Source: Rhodopseudomonas sp. AAP120 | GTDB lineage: Bacteria; Pseudomonadota; Alphaproteobacteria; Rhizobiales; Xanthobacteraceae | NCBI RefSeq assembly: GCF_001295845.1 | Contig: NZ_LJIC01000009.1 | Coordinates: forward strand, 1 to 43,646 | DNA: 43,646 nt | Reading direction: 5' to 3' | In this document: piece by piece, positions 1 through 7,123 of the stretch | How the letters are laid out: every line of letters starts with the position of its first letter | Position numbering within the stretch: position 1 is the first letter of the stretch | Program-made: the position numbers and the translations under genes | The notes under the pieces: model-generated | Databases searched by the model: none | Told to the model about the DNA's origin: nothing | What the model saw: the letters and a program-made list of their open reading frames with translations, nothing else

Positions 1-15
1 GGGGGGGGGGGGGGG
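1..15. other. Poly-G run at window start
   Basis: The first 15 bases are all G and are followed directly by ordinary high-GC sequence. Nothing in a gene or control site explains it. It looks like a contig-end or base-calling artefact (two-colour sequencing reports no signal as G), not biology. That interpretation is inference. Confidence 0.7.
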
Positions 16-75
16 ACACTTTCCCTAAAGACCCCCGATTTTTGTCACTCCGCCGAGCCGCGGATTCTTCGCCAT

Positions 76-114
76 CGTCGCAACCGACTCGCCGCCCTGT
101 CGGCGGCTGCGACG
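76..114 (+). promoter_or_regulatory. Leader stem-loop abutting the SD of the HTH gene
   Basis: Bases 76-82 (CGTCGCA) pair perfectly with 108-114, and inside them 91-96 (GCCGCC) pairs with 102-107 around a 5-base loop, leaving an 8-base one-sided bulge. The last paired base, G114, is the first base of the GGAGG Shine-Dalgarno (114-118) of the gene starting at 125. The fold could modulate translation of the HTH gene or be a short attenuator. No U-tract follows, so it is not a classical terminator. The structure is seen; the role is inferred. Confidence 0.4.
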
Positions 115-124
115 GAGGCCCGCA

Positions 125-367
125 ATGTCGGAGAAGACCGAGAAGACTTGGCCGCGCTTCGTGCGAACGCCCGAGGCCGCGCGCCTTCTTGGTCTCTCCC
201 CACGCACGCTGGAAAAGCATCGCTGTGACGGCACCGGCCCGATCTATCACAAGCTCGGTGGCCGCGTGGTCTATACCATCGCCGACATCGAGGCATGGAT
301 CGACGCCTGCGCGCGCCAGTCCACGGCGGAATCTGTTGCCGGCCATGCGGCCGGCGCAGCGCGCTAA
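125..367 (+). CDS. AlpA/excisionase-like helix-turn-helix DNA-binding protein
   Basis: An 80-residue protein with a MerR/AlpA-type winged HTH over about residues 10-65: the helix segment RTPEAARLLGLSPRTLEKHR, then the wing YHKLGGRVVYTIADIEAWID. This is the classic layout of small excisionase-like regulators. The ATG at 125 has a strong GGAGG at 114-118 with a 6-base spacer. It lies directly upstream of the RepA-like gene (start 376), an order commonly seen in alphaproteobacterial conjugative elements. It is therefore probably a regulator of replication, excision or transfer rather than a recombination directionality factor proven for this element. The Ala/Gly-rich tail looks disordered. Confidence 0.85.
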   Translation: MSEKTEKTWPRFVRTPEAARLLGLSPRTLEKHRCDGTGPIYHKLGGRVVYTIADIEAWIDACARQSTAESVAGHAAGAAR

Positions 368-375
368 CCGTCGCC

Positions 376-1239
376 ATGTCGGCGCGCCGCCCATACGACG
401 ACCAACAACTCGAACTGTTCCGGGCGCGCACCGGCACGATCGCCGCACGAGACGCGCAGGACTTGATGTCCTGGCCGTTCTTCTCGCTCGCCAAAGTCCG
501 TCGCGTGACGCCGATCGACTTCCGCATGGGCGAGGTGTCGATCCGCGTCGAGGCGACCGCCGAACACGGCATGGCTACGATTTGGGACGCCGACGTTCTG
601 ATCTGGGCCGCCAGCCAGATCGTCGACGCACGCGACCGCGGCCTGCGCACATCGCGCCTAATGGCAGCGACTCCATATGAGATCCTCACTTTTGTCGGCC
701 GCAGCGATTCCGGTCTGAGCTACGATCGCCTGAAAGCGGCGCTCGACCGGCTGCAATCCACCACCGTCGTCACTTCGATCCGCCAGCCGTCCGAGCGACG
801 GCGGCACCGCTTCTCCTGGATCAACGAATGGAAAGAGCGGCTCGACGCGACCGGGCGGCCGCTCGGCATCGAACTGATCCTGCCGGACTGGTTCTATGCC
901 GGCGTCCTCGACGACGCGCTGATCCTCACGATTGACCGCGCCTATTTCCATCTGACGGGCGGCCTCGAGCGCTGGCTGTATCGCCTCGTGCGCAAGCATG
1001 GCGGCCGACAGACGCACGGCTGGAGCTTCGATCTTCCGCACCTGCATCTGAAGTCCGGCAGCTTGTCGCCGCTGCGCCGCTTCCGTTTTGAGCTGCGCGC
1101 GATCGTTCAGCGCCAGCCGCTGCCCGGCTACCGCCTGACGCTGATCGACGATCCCGACGGACGACAGCGCCTGACCTTCCGACCAGCGGAATCCGATTGC
1201 ACCGTTACGCCGCGCCGACGGCGGGGAGGCGTGCGATGA
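376..1239 (+). CDS. repA: Replication initiator protein A (RepA/RPA family)
   Basis: A 287-residue protein resembling the 'replication initiator protein A' family of alphaproteobacterial plasmids and conjugative elements. Typical stretches include the N-terminal QLELFRARTGTIAARDAQDLMSWPFFSLAK segment, split here as QLELFRARTGTI and LMSWPFFSLAK, and the central region with RAYFHLTGGLERWLYRLVRKH. It should bind origin repeats and start replication of the element. I chose the ATG at 376, nine bases after the HTH gene stops; the open frame extends upstream to 295 but that part overlaps the HTH gene. The stop overlaps an ATG (ATGA at 1236), and three 19-bp iteron-like repeats follow within 40-100 bases, consistent with an origin next to its initiator. 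The C-terminus is Arg-rich. Confidence 0.85.
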   Translation: MSARRPYDDQQLELFRARTGTIAARDAQDLMSWPFFSLAKVRRVTPIDFRMGEVSIRVEATAEHGMATIWDADVLIWAASQIVDARDRGLRTSRLMAATPYEILTFVGRSDSGLSYDRLKAALDRLQSTTVVTSIRQPSERRRHRFSWINEWKERLDATGRPLGIELILPDWFYAGVLDDALILTIDRAYFHLTGGLERWLYRLVRKHGGRQTHGWSFDLPHLHLKSGSLSPLRRFRFELRAIVQRQPLPGYRLTLIDDPDGRQRLTFRPAESDCTVTPRRRRGGVR

Positions 1240-1274
1240 GCCTGTCTCGCGTTGGTGCAAAAGCTGTGGACGCA

Positions 1275-1340
1275 CCCGTACTATTGGGAACGCCGACACC
1301 CGTACCATTGGGAACGCGAGTCCCGTACTATTGGGAACGC
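1275..1340 (+). repeat. Three iteron-like 19-bp direct repeats (candidate replication origin)
   Basis: The 19-mer CCCGTACTATTGGGAACGC occurs at 1275-1293 and 1322-1340, and with a single T-to-C change at 1299-1317. Start-to-start distances are 24 and 23 bp, about two helical turns, so the copies face the same side of the DNA. Each copy contains a CCC...GGG inverted half-symmetry. Position immediately after the initiator gene is typical of iterons. Binding by the upstream RepA is inferred. An in-frame reading from ATG 1236 crosses them but looks fortuitous. Confidence 0.75.
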
Positions 1341-1402
1341 GCGCACGCCGTAACTCTTTGGCGCGACAAGACGGAATCAGCCCCCTCTAACTTCCCTAAC
1401 TC

Positions 1403-1419
1403 AGAGTCCTTCGGACTCT
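1403..1419. repeat. Perfect 7-bp hairpin with TTC loop
   Basis: AGAGTCC at 1403-1409 and GGACTCT at 1413-1419 form a perfect inverted repeat separated by three bases. It sits between the iteron-like repeats and the methyltransferase remnant. Only two T follow, so a rho-independent terminator is possible but weak. Confidence 0.35.
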
Positions 1420-1529
1420 TGCTAACGCGACTGGTTGGTTCGCGGATTTGTGGACATTCGCGCTGCCGCCACTCGCGCAGGGCGGCGCGTGTTCTCCCGA
1501 CAGCGGGGATCCGCACGAACTGTCCGCAA

Positions 1530-1694
1530 GGTGGCCTGGTCAGTGACTGGTTTGCCGGATCGGGCGCCGCCGGCGAAGCCTGCCGGCTCGCCGGTCGCCG
1601 CTATCTCGGCTGCGAGATCGACGCCGGCATGGCCGAACTTGCGCGGGTGCGCATCGCGTCGGTGCTGCCGTTCGCTGAGGGAGCGCAGCCATGA
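1530..1694 (+). pseudogene. C-terminal remnant of a DNA methyltransferase
   Basis: The last 54 codons of an open frame that runs in from 1197 read GGLVSDWFAGSGAAGEACR, then RRYLGCEIDAGMAELARVRI. This is the conserved C-terminal block of beta-class N6-adenine/N4-cytosine DNA methyltransferases: the D-x-F-A-G-S-G S-adenosylmethionine loop and the G-x-E-I-D strand. The catalytic (D/N/S)PP(Y/W) motif and target-recognition part are absent, and the upstream 300 bases in this frame are unrecognisable and include the iteron region. So this is a remnant, most likely from a deletion that also removed whatever lay between repA and this point. Its stop overlaps the start of the next gene (ATGA at 1691). 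Confidence 0.7.
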
Positions 1695-2185
1695 CGGCAG
1701 GGCTGCGTGCAATCGGTCAACCGGGCGACCATACGCTGGTCGAACTGACGTGGCGCGAGAAGCGCATCGAGCACCGTATCCGTTTCGGCCGGATCGTCGA
1801 CGAACACCGTCTCGATCGCCATCGGCGCATCGTCAGCTTCGCGCCGGGCAGCGTCTTTGCCTTCGTTCGCTGGGCCGCCAACGAATACGGCACGATCATC
1901 TCGCGCATCGACATCGTTCGATCCGTCGGAGCGGATGAGCCCTATCAGACGCTGCCCTTCGTGCGATCCGGTGGCGAGATTCTGTTGCGCATCTCCGGCT
2001 GGCCGAAGGTGCAGCGCGTGCTGACTGCGATCGACGCGATCGAAGCTATCGGCATCGACCCGCCTGACGTTGCGCCGGAACACTGGCGGCATCTCAACAA
2101 TCGCATCAGCGTCAACGAGCCGTTCCGCGTCTATAGCCTCGTTCAGCACCGCGCCTGGCTGTTGCGGCGCGAGGTGTCGCGATGA
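1691..2185 (+). CDS. DUF2840 family protein
   Basis: A 164-residue protein matching the DUF2840 family that accompanies repA and traF in these conjugative elements. Characteristic stretches are ELTWREKRIEHRIRFGR near the N-terminus, FAFVRWAANEYGTI in the middle and LRISGWPKVQRVL further on. Its function is unknown; no catalytic motif, signal peptide or membrane segment is visible. ATG 1691 overlaps the stop of the methyltransferase remnant, and its own stop overlaps the ATG of the TraF-like gene at 2182. The tight overlaps point to one translationally coupled operon. Confidence 0.85.
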   Translation: MTAGLRAIGQPGDHTLVELTWREKRIEHRIRFGRIVDEHRLDRHRRIVSFAPGSVFAFVRWAANEYGTIISRIDIVRSVGADEPYQTLPFVRSGGEILLRISGWPKVQRVLTAIDAIEAIGIDPPDVAPEHWRHLNNRISVNEPFRVYSLVQHRAWLLRREVSR

Positions 2186-2742
2186 GCGCGCGGCGCATGA
2201 CGCTGCTGGTGATGCTCGCTGGCGCGGCGCTGATCGTCGCGCCGGCCTGGAGCCAGCCCGACATCCGCTTCATCTGGAACGCATCCGCCAGCGTGCCGAT
2301 CGGGCTGTATCGCATCGTGCCCGGCAATCATGTTGACGTCACCGATCTCGCCGTCGTCATGCCGCCCGCCGAGCTGGCGGCATTCCTCGACGAGCGCCGC
2401 TATCTGCCGCGCGGCCTGCCGCTCATCAAGCGCGTGCTGGCGCTCGGTGGCACGACGGTCTGCCGGCGCGGCAGCACTATCATCGCCTATGACGGAATCT
2501 ACGGGCAGGCGCTCACGCGAGATACGCGCGGCCGGCCGCTGCCCGACTGGCAAGGCTGCCGCACGCTTCATGACGGCGAAGCCTTCTTCATGAACTGGGA
2601 CAGCCCCGACAGCTTCGACAGCCGTTACTTCGGGCCGCTTCCCCTCAGCACCATCGTCGGTCGCGCCATTCCTGTCTGGACCACCGACGACACCGATCCG
2701 GCCGCGGAATCCCTTCGCGCGCCGGTCTCCGACGAGCCGTGA
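2182..2742 (+). CDS. traF: TraF-like conjugative transfer signal peptidase (S26 family)
   Basis: A 186-residue S26-family serine peptidase of the TraF type. In RP4, TraF processes and cyclises the TrbC pilin. A hydrophobic N-terminal anchor covers about residues 6-24. The catalytic serine is probably S37 in the block NASASVPIGLYRI, and the general-base lysine K83 in LPLIKRVLALGG. The later NWDSPDSFDSRYFGPLP segment matches the conserved C-terminal box of the family. The active site should face the periplasm. A TrbC substrate is encoded at 22132. The start overlaps the DUF2840 stop. Confidence 0.88.
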   Translation: MSARRMTLLVMLAGAALIVAPAWSQPDIRFIWNASASVPIGLYRIVPGNHVDVTDLAVVMPPAELAAFLDERRYLPRGLPLIKRVLALGGTTVCRRGSTIIAYDGIYGQALTRDTRGRPLPDWQGCRTLHDGEAFFMNWDSPDSFDSRYFGPLPLSTIVGRAIPVWTTDDTDPAAESLRAPVSDEP

Positions 2743-2778
2743 TGGCTCGCTTCATAAACCAAGGGAAGGATCATCGCC

Positions 2779-3108
2779 ATGCCCCCGATCGGTACGTTCA
2801 CGAAGACCAAAACTGGCTTCAGTGGTCGCGTTCGCACGCTCGCACTCGACGTCGAACTGACAATTCGGCCGGCCGAGAAATCCGACGCCGAGAACGCGCC
2901 GGATCATCGCATCTTCGCCGCCGATGACCTCGAAGTCGGCGCCGCCTGGAGCCGCAGCGGCGAGAAGGCCGGCGACTATCTGTCGATCAGCATCGACGAT
3001 CCGACTTTCACCCAGCCGCTGCGCGCGGCGCTCTTTCAGTCCGAGGCTGATGCCAAGGTCTGGAATCTAATGTGGAGCCGGCCGTCGAAGCGCGACGACA
3101 AGAGTTGA
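2779..3108 (+). CDS. DUF736 family protein
   Basis: A 109-residue DUF736 protein, recognisable from the start IGTFTKTKTGFSGRVRTLAL and the middle GAAWSRSGEKAGDYLSISID. Family members are small, soluble, common on alphaproteobacterial conjugative elements and of unknown function. ATG 2779 is preceded by a purine-rich GGGAAGGA about 10 bases upstream. It sits 36 bases after traF and about 40 bases before the next small gene, in the same direction, so probably in the same operon. Confidence 0.88.
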   Translation: MPPIGTFTKTKTGFSGRVRTLALDVELTIRPAEKSDAENAPDHRIFAADDLEVGAAWSRSGEKAGDYLSISIDDPTFTQPLRAALFQSEADAKVWNLMWSRPSKRDDKS

Positions 3109-3148
3109 GGCCCATCCCGACCGATCTTCACCCCCAACGGAGACTGAC

Positions 3149-3388
3149 ATGATGGATCAGCAGCTCGTCGCGCGCATCAAACGACGCAGCAAATACTGGG
3201 GCCAGACAGCACCGCATCAATGGTTCGATGTGCGTGTCGTCGAGGACGCCGGCTATCGCCTCAGAGGCAACAACAACAACTACCGATTGGACGACGTGAT
3301 ACTCGGCGTGCGTCTCGCCAGTGGCTTCATTGTCGATTTCGCCAACGGCAAGGCGAACCGTCGGCGGAAGCCGGACAGGCACGGTTGA
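3149..3388 (+). CDS. Small conserved-position hypothetical protein
   Basis: A 79-residue protein I do not recognise. It is basic, with a run of four Asn in the middle (RLRGNNNNYRLDD) and an Arg/Lys-rich tail; no membrane segment is visible. The start at ATG 3149 (a second ATG is at 3152) has a GGAG about 8 bases upstream, and the gene fits neatly between the DUF736 gene and the transglycosylase on the same strand. The good ribosome site and operon position support it as real. The function is unknown. Confidence 0.6.
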   Translation: MMDQQLVARIKRRSKYWGQTAPHQWFDVRVVEDAGYRLRGNNNNYRLDDVILGVRLASGFIVDFANGKANRRRKPDRHG

Positions 3389-3569
3389 GACAATGTGCGC
3401 GTCACTCCGATCCTTGTCTGCCGTCATCCCTCTGATCGATCGGGTCGCGGATCATCCCTCCGACCCGATCGCTCACAGCGCGGCCGTCGCGCGCAGCGCA
3501 GGTCAAGGGCGGCCGCATCGCGGCCGGCGCAGCCTTGTCCTTGACCGAAGCGAGCACGATGGCAAGCTG

Positions 3570-4328
3570 ATGGCGCATCGGAACGGCGGCTTCCATGCGC
3601 TCCTGTCGTCGATCATGATCATGCTGAGTGCATGTGTTGTGGTCTCCTGTGCGACAGCGGAGTCCCCGTTCACGACTCCTCCGACGCCCTCGAAGACCGC
3701 TGCTCCATCGCGCGATCCGTGGGCGGCGCATATGGCCGAGGCGGCGAAGCGCTTCGCTATTCCGGAGCGCTGGATACGCGCGGTCATGGCCGTCGAAAGC
3801 ACCGGCGACCGGACCGCGCGATCGCCCAAGGGCGCGATGGGCCTGATGCAGGTCATGCCGAAGACATGGAACGAGCTGCGCGCGCGTTACAGCCTCGGCA
3901 ACGATCCTTGGCAGCCGCGTGCCAACATCATGGCCGGCGCGGCGTACCTGCGCGAGATGCACGATCGCTATGGTGCGATCGCCGCGATGCTCGCTGCCTA
4001 TAATGCCGGGCCTAAGCGCTATGACGCACACCTTGCGAATGGCCGCGCGCTGCCCGCAGAGACCGTCGATTACGTCGCGAAGATCGCGCCGATGATCGAC
4101 GGCAAGGTCCCTGTCATGCGTCTGGCCGGCACTGCATCGCACGCGTCATGGTCGCGTGGACCGATCTTCGTCGGGCGATCCAGCGTCCAATCCGAAGACG
4201 GTTCCCAGCCGGCCGATCTTCCTTCCGGCCAATCGCGCGCACCTGCGATCGTCGATCTGTCGGCGCTCGTGCCGCCCTCCGATGGCATCTTCGTGCGACG
4301 GCCGCGCGCCGATGGAGACCAGCGATGA
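3570..4328 (+). CDS. Lytic transglycosylase (SLT domain) of the transfer system
   Basis: A 252-residue SLT-type lytic murein transglycosylase that would open peptidoglycan locally so the conjugation channel can cross it, the role of VirB1-like proteins. The catalytic glutamate is E75 in IRAVMAVESTGD, followed by the family motifs KGAMGLMQVMPKTW and AAMLAAYNAGP. From ATG 3570 the N-terminus is hydrophobic and carries possible lipoboxes (LSAC, cysteine 22; VVSC, cysteine 27), suggesting export and perhaps a lipid anchor. The reading frame is open back to 3321, but that overlaps the previous gene; an intermediate start at 3393 cannot be excluded. The C-terminal 70 residues are low complexity. 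The stop overlaps an ATG at 4325. Confidence 0.85.
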   Translation: MAHRNGGFHALLSSIMIMLSACVVVSCATAESPFTTPPTPSKTAAPSRDPWAAHMAEAAKRFAIPERWIRAVMAVESTGDRTARSPKGAMGLMQVMPKTWNELRARYSLGNDPWQPRANIMAGAAYLREMHDRYGAIAAMLAAYNAGPKRYDAHLANGRALPAETVDYVAKIAPMIDGKVPVMRLAGTASHASWSRGPIFVGRSSVQSEDGSQPADLPSGQSRAPAIVDLSALVPPSDGIFVRRPRADGDQR

Positions 4329-4570
4329 GCATCGTGTTTCCACGCTGCGCTGCGAACGCAATCGTAGACACGGCGAAGGGCTGGGGGGCAGACCAGGCAA
4401 CAACCGCGGGAAGGCAAGATAAAAAGCCGCACATCGCGGCTTGGACGGTCGGTTGTTTTGTTTCTGCTTTTTCCGATTTGTTGCACATCGCGGATCATCA
4501 TCGCGATGTGCGCGTCTTCCATTTCTCGAATGATTTCAGCGAATATCGCACATCGCGGGCTCAGCCATGA
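4325..4570 (+). CDS. Possible 81-residue ORF bridging transglycosylase and relaxase genes
   Basis: This frame starts with ATGA overlapping the transglycosylase stop and ends with ATGA overlapping the relaxase start. That is the junction style used elsewhere in the operon (1691, 2182). However, the product has no recognisable motif, the stretch is more AT-rich than its neighbours, and it contains four copies of a 10-bp motif that look like a control or transfer site. I regard coding as possible but unproven; it may be only an untranslated leader. Confidence 0.25.
   Translation: MSIVFPRCAANAIVDTAKGWGADQATTAGRQDKKPHIAAWTVGCFVSAFSDLLHIADHHRDVRVFHFSNDFSEYRTSRAQP
4429..4558. promoter_or_regulatory. 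Cluster of GCACATCGCG motifs before the relaxase (operator or oriT candidate)
   Basis: The 10-mer GCACATCGCG occurs at 4429-4438, 4483-4492 and 4548-4557 on the plus strand and inverted (CGCGATGTGC) at 4502-4511. Three plus-strand copies are followed by G. The 4483 and 4502 copies face each other. The cluster ends nine bases before the relaxase ATG. Placement just upstream of a relaxase gene suits either an operator for self-regulation or part of the transfer origin, but no nick site was identified. Confidence 0.55.
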
Positions 4571-6303
4571 CACGCGACGATGATTTCCGCGTCCGCCCTG
4601 GCCGCATCCGCTCATCGCGAGCGCAGCGCGCCTTGCCCTTCGTCGCCCAGGCGCTCGCCGCCGCGCAGAAGGCTGGGGGCTGCATCTCGCGCTCCGGCAA
4701 GATCACGTCGGGTCGTGGGCCGCATTTCGCGCGCGGCCGCGTCGCCAGCATCCGCGCCAATCGTCTCATCACCAGCCGCACGCGCTTCTGCACCGTCAAG
4801 GCGCTCGTGGTCCGCAACAGGGGGCAGCGCGGGCCGCTCGCCCGTCACCTCAACTACCTTCGCCGGGATGGCGTCACCCGCGACGGCGAGCGCGCGAAGA
4901 TGTTCGGTCCGGAGACCGAGGACGCCGACGTGAAGGAGTTCACCGAGCGTTGCAAGGACGACCGCCACCACTTCCGCTTCATCGTGTCCCCCGAGGACGC
5001 GACCGACATGGAGGATCTGAAGCGGTTCACGCGCGAGCTGATGACGCAGTCTGAAAAAGACCTCGGTACCAAACTGGAGTGGGTCGCCGTCGATCATTGG
5101 AACACCGACAACCCCCACGTCCATGTCATTGTGCGCGGCCGCGCCGATGACGGCCGCGACCTCGTGATCGACCGGGACTACATCAAGAGCGGGATGCGGG
5201 ATCGCGCACAGGACCTCATCACGCAGGAACTCGGACCCCGCACCGATCTCGACATCAGCCGCGCGCTGGAGCGGCAGGTCGAGGCCGAGCGCTGGACCCA
5301 GCTCGACCGGCAGCTTGTCCGCGACGCCAACGAGCAGGGCGTCATCGACGTGGCTCCGTCGCCCGATCGGCAGCCCGACGCATATCTGACCCAGAAGGTC
5401 GGGCGGCTTCGCCATCTTGAACATCTCGGCCTTGCCGAGACCATCGGCGCCGGTCAGTGGGTCGTCGCCAAGGAGGCGGAATCCACGCTGCGCGAACTCG
5501 GCCAGCGCAACGACATAATCAAGCGCATGCACCGCGCCCTCGACGAGCAGGGCATCGCACGCGGCACGGCCGACTACGTCCTGGCCGGCGGGGCGCATGG
5601 CGCGCCGATCATCGGCCGGTTGGTCGAACGCGGCCTCGACAACGAGTTGTACGGGACGGCCTATGCCGTGGTGGATGGCGTCGACGGCCGCACCCACCAC
5701 ATCAAACTTTCGGACATCGAGTCGTCCGGCGACAGCACGCCGGGCTCGATCGTCGAATTGCGCGCCTTCGAGGACGCGAAGGGCAATCGGCGCGTGGCGT
5801 TGGCCACGCGCTCCGATCTCTCGATCGAAGCCCAGACCACGGCGAACGGCGCGACCTGGCTCGACCGCCAGCTTGTCGCTCGCGATCCGCCCCATCTCGG
5901 CGGCGGCTTCGGCCTGGAGGTGAAGCAGGCGATGGAAGCGCGTGCCGACCGTTTGATTCAAGAAGGTATGGCCCGGCGCGATGGCGAGCGCATCCTGTTC
6001 AACCGAAACCTGATCGGCACGCTCAGGCAGCGCGAGCTGGACGCGCTTGGCGACAAGCTCGCGGCCGAGAGCGGCGTGCCGTTCCAGAAAGCCGCCGAGG
6101 GCGAATACGTCACCGGCGCCTACCGGCAGCGTTTCGCGCTCGCCTCCGGCCGCTTCGCCATGATCGACGACGGACTTGGTTTCAAGCTCGTGCCTTGGAC
6201 GCCCTCGATCGAGAAGCATATCGGCCAGCACATCTCCGGCGTGGCCCGTGCGGACGGCGGCATAGATTGGAACTTCGGCAAACAGCGCGGTCTCGGCCTG
6301 TGA
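4567..6303 (+). CDS. Relaxase/mobilisation nuclease, DUF3363 family (VirD2-like)
   Basis: A 578-residue relaxase of the DUF3363/VirD2-like group that would nick oriT and pilot the transferred strand. Seen motifs: the three-histidine metal site H177, H184 and H186 in DHWNTDNPHVHVIVRG; the upstream HHFRFIVSPEDATDME strand; and a candidate nucleophile Y97 in LARHLNYLRRDG. The C-terminal half carries the DUF3363 region, ending VARADGGIDWNFGKQRGL. The length is ordinary for the family and the frame is unbroken. ATG 4567 is preceded by the 10-bp repeat cluster. TraG, its coupling partner, is encoded 1.6 kb downstream, beyond the inserted thiamine genes. A long open frame on the opposite strand is a high-GC shadow. 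Confidence 0.9.
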   Translation: MTRDDDFRVRPGRIRSSRAQRALPFVAQALAAAQKAGGCISRSGKITSGRGPHFARGRVASIRANRLITSRTRFCTVKALVVRNRGQRGPLARHLNYLRRDGVTRDGERAKMFGPETEDADVKEFTERCKDDRHHFRFIVSPEDATDMEDLKRFTRELMTQSEKDLGTKLEWVAVDHWNTDNPHVHVIVRGRADDGRDLVIDRDYIKSGMRDRAQDLITQELGPRTDLDISRALERQVEAERWTQLDRQLVRDANEQGVIDVAPSPDRQPDAYLTQKVGRLRHLEHLGLAETIGAGQWVVAKEAESTLRELGQRNDIIKRMHRALDEQGIARGTADYVLAGGAHGAPIIGRLVERGLDNELYGTAYAVVDGVDGRTHHIKLSDIESSGDSTPGSIVELRAFEDAKGNRRVALATRSDLSIEAQTTANGATWLDRQLVARDPPHLGGGFGLEVKQAMEARADRLIQEGMARRDGERILFNRNLIGTLRQRELDALGDKLAAESGVPFQKAAEGEYVTGAYRQRFALASGRFAMIDDGLGFKLVPWTPSIEKHIGQHISGVARADGGIDWNFGKQRGLGL

Positions 6304-6340
6304 TGCGGTGACATCCATCGCCGGCTCCCGTACAAAGGCC

Positions 6341-6430
6341 GTCACCAAGGGGAGCCCGCCGGGGCTGAGACGCTGCACGCGCGGGAACCCTTCGAACCTG
6401 ATCCGGATCATGCTGGCGAAGGGATGGGCG
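6341..6430 (+). ncRNA. TPP riboswitch (THI element)
   Basis: The conserved thiamine pyrophosphate aptamer is easy to read: GGGGAGCC beginning at 6349, CTGAGA at 6365-6370, the variable P3 arm, AACCC then GAACCTGAT at 6394-6402, and the closing GCTGGCGAAGGGATGG at about 6412-6427. CCA at 6345-6347 can pair with TGG at 6425-6427 to close P1; exact ends are approximate. It lies on the same strand and just upstream of two tenA-type genes, the expected target of thiamine feedback control. A hairpin that masks the ribosome site follows at 6451-6469. Confidence 0.9.
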
Positions 6431-6450
6431 CTTTCCAACCTGTCTTCCGC

Positions 6451-6469
6451 CGGCCTCAACGCGAGGCCG
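6451..6469 (+). promoter_or_regulatory. SD-masking hairpin of the TPP riboswitch expression platform
   Basis: CGGCCTC at 6451-6457 pairs perfectly with GAGGCCG at 6463-6469 around a five-base loop. The 3' arm contains GAGG (6463-6466), the likely ribosome-binding site for the ATG at 6474. This is the arrangement expected for translational control by a TPP riboswitch in Gram-negative bacteria: ligand-bound aptamer leaves the hairpin formed and translation off. The pairing is seen; the switching is inferred from the family. Confidence 0.65.
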
Positions 6470-6473
6470 TCCG

Positions 6474-7120
6474 ATGTCCGAACGCTTCACCGAGACCCTT
6501 CGTCGCGCAAGCGAACGGACCTGGTCGCAGGCCGTACAGCATCGCTTCGTCAGTGAGCTGTCCGCGGGAACGATCCCGGATCGCGTAATGGCAGGGTATC
6601 TGATTCAGGATCATCGGTTCCTCGACAGCTTCCTGACCTACTCGGCGCAGCGATCGCCACGGCCGACAGCTTCGAAGCGCGGCTTCGCTTCGGCCGCTTC
6701 GTCGGCATGGTCTCGGGCGAGGAGAACACCTACTTCCTGCGCGCCTTCGATGCACTCGGCGTCACCGAGAAGGAACGAGGTGAGACGCCGGACACCGAGC
6801 CGACCAAGGGGTTCAAGGCGATCATGCGGGAGGCCGCGGCGACCCGCTCCTATGCCGCCGCGCTCGCGGTGCTCAATGTCGCCGAATGGCTCTATCTCGA
6901 CTGGGCCATGAAAGCCCCGAAGCCGCTACCATCGAACTTCGTCCATGCCGAGTGGATCACGCTCCACGACAATCCCGACTTCCGCGACTTCGTCGCCTTC
7001 CTGCGCGCGGAGCTGGATCGTGTCGGACCGGCGGACGAGAAGGTGAGCCGCGACTTCTTCCTGCGGGAGGTCGCGTTGGAGCGGGTCTTCTTCGACGCCG
7101 CTTACAAGAACGAGGGTTGA
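6474..7120 (+). pseudogene. tenA: TenA-family protein, Cys-less (TenA_E-like), frameshifted
   Basis: A TenA-fold protein (thiaminase II/thiamine-precursor salvage family) split across two frames. Residues up to DHRFLDSFLTY read from ATG 6474. The continuation LGAAIATADSFEARLRFGRF reads one frame over and runs to 7120. One base is missing near 6640, where TAC-CTC has become TACTC; restoring it gives a 215-residue protein of normal length. At the position of the usual catalytic Cys the protein has VLNVAEWLYLDWA, so it belongs with the Cys-less TenA_E type, and it keeps a late glutamate in REVALERVFFDAAY. It sits under the TPP riboswitch and is followed 3 bases later by a second tenA. Either a real pseudogene or a sequencing indel. 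Confidence 0.8.
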
Positions 7121-7123
7121 CCG

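Noticed and set aside
1275-1340. Possible mini CRISPR array
   Set aside because: Only three 19-bp units with 4-5-base spacers; spacing and position fit iterons, and no cas genes are present.
1435-1938. 167-codon plus-strand frame across the methylase remnant and DUF2840 start
   Set aside because: Arg-rich, motif-free, and overlaps two recognisable frames.
4612-6459. 615-codon open frame on the minus strand opposite the relaxase
   Set aside because: Product is low in recognisable motifs and exists because the high-GC relaxase gene leaves few stops in the complementary frame; the relaxase itself has clear catalytic motifs.
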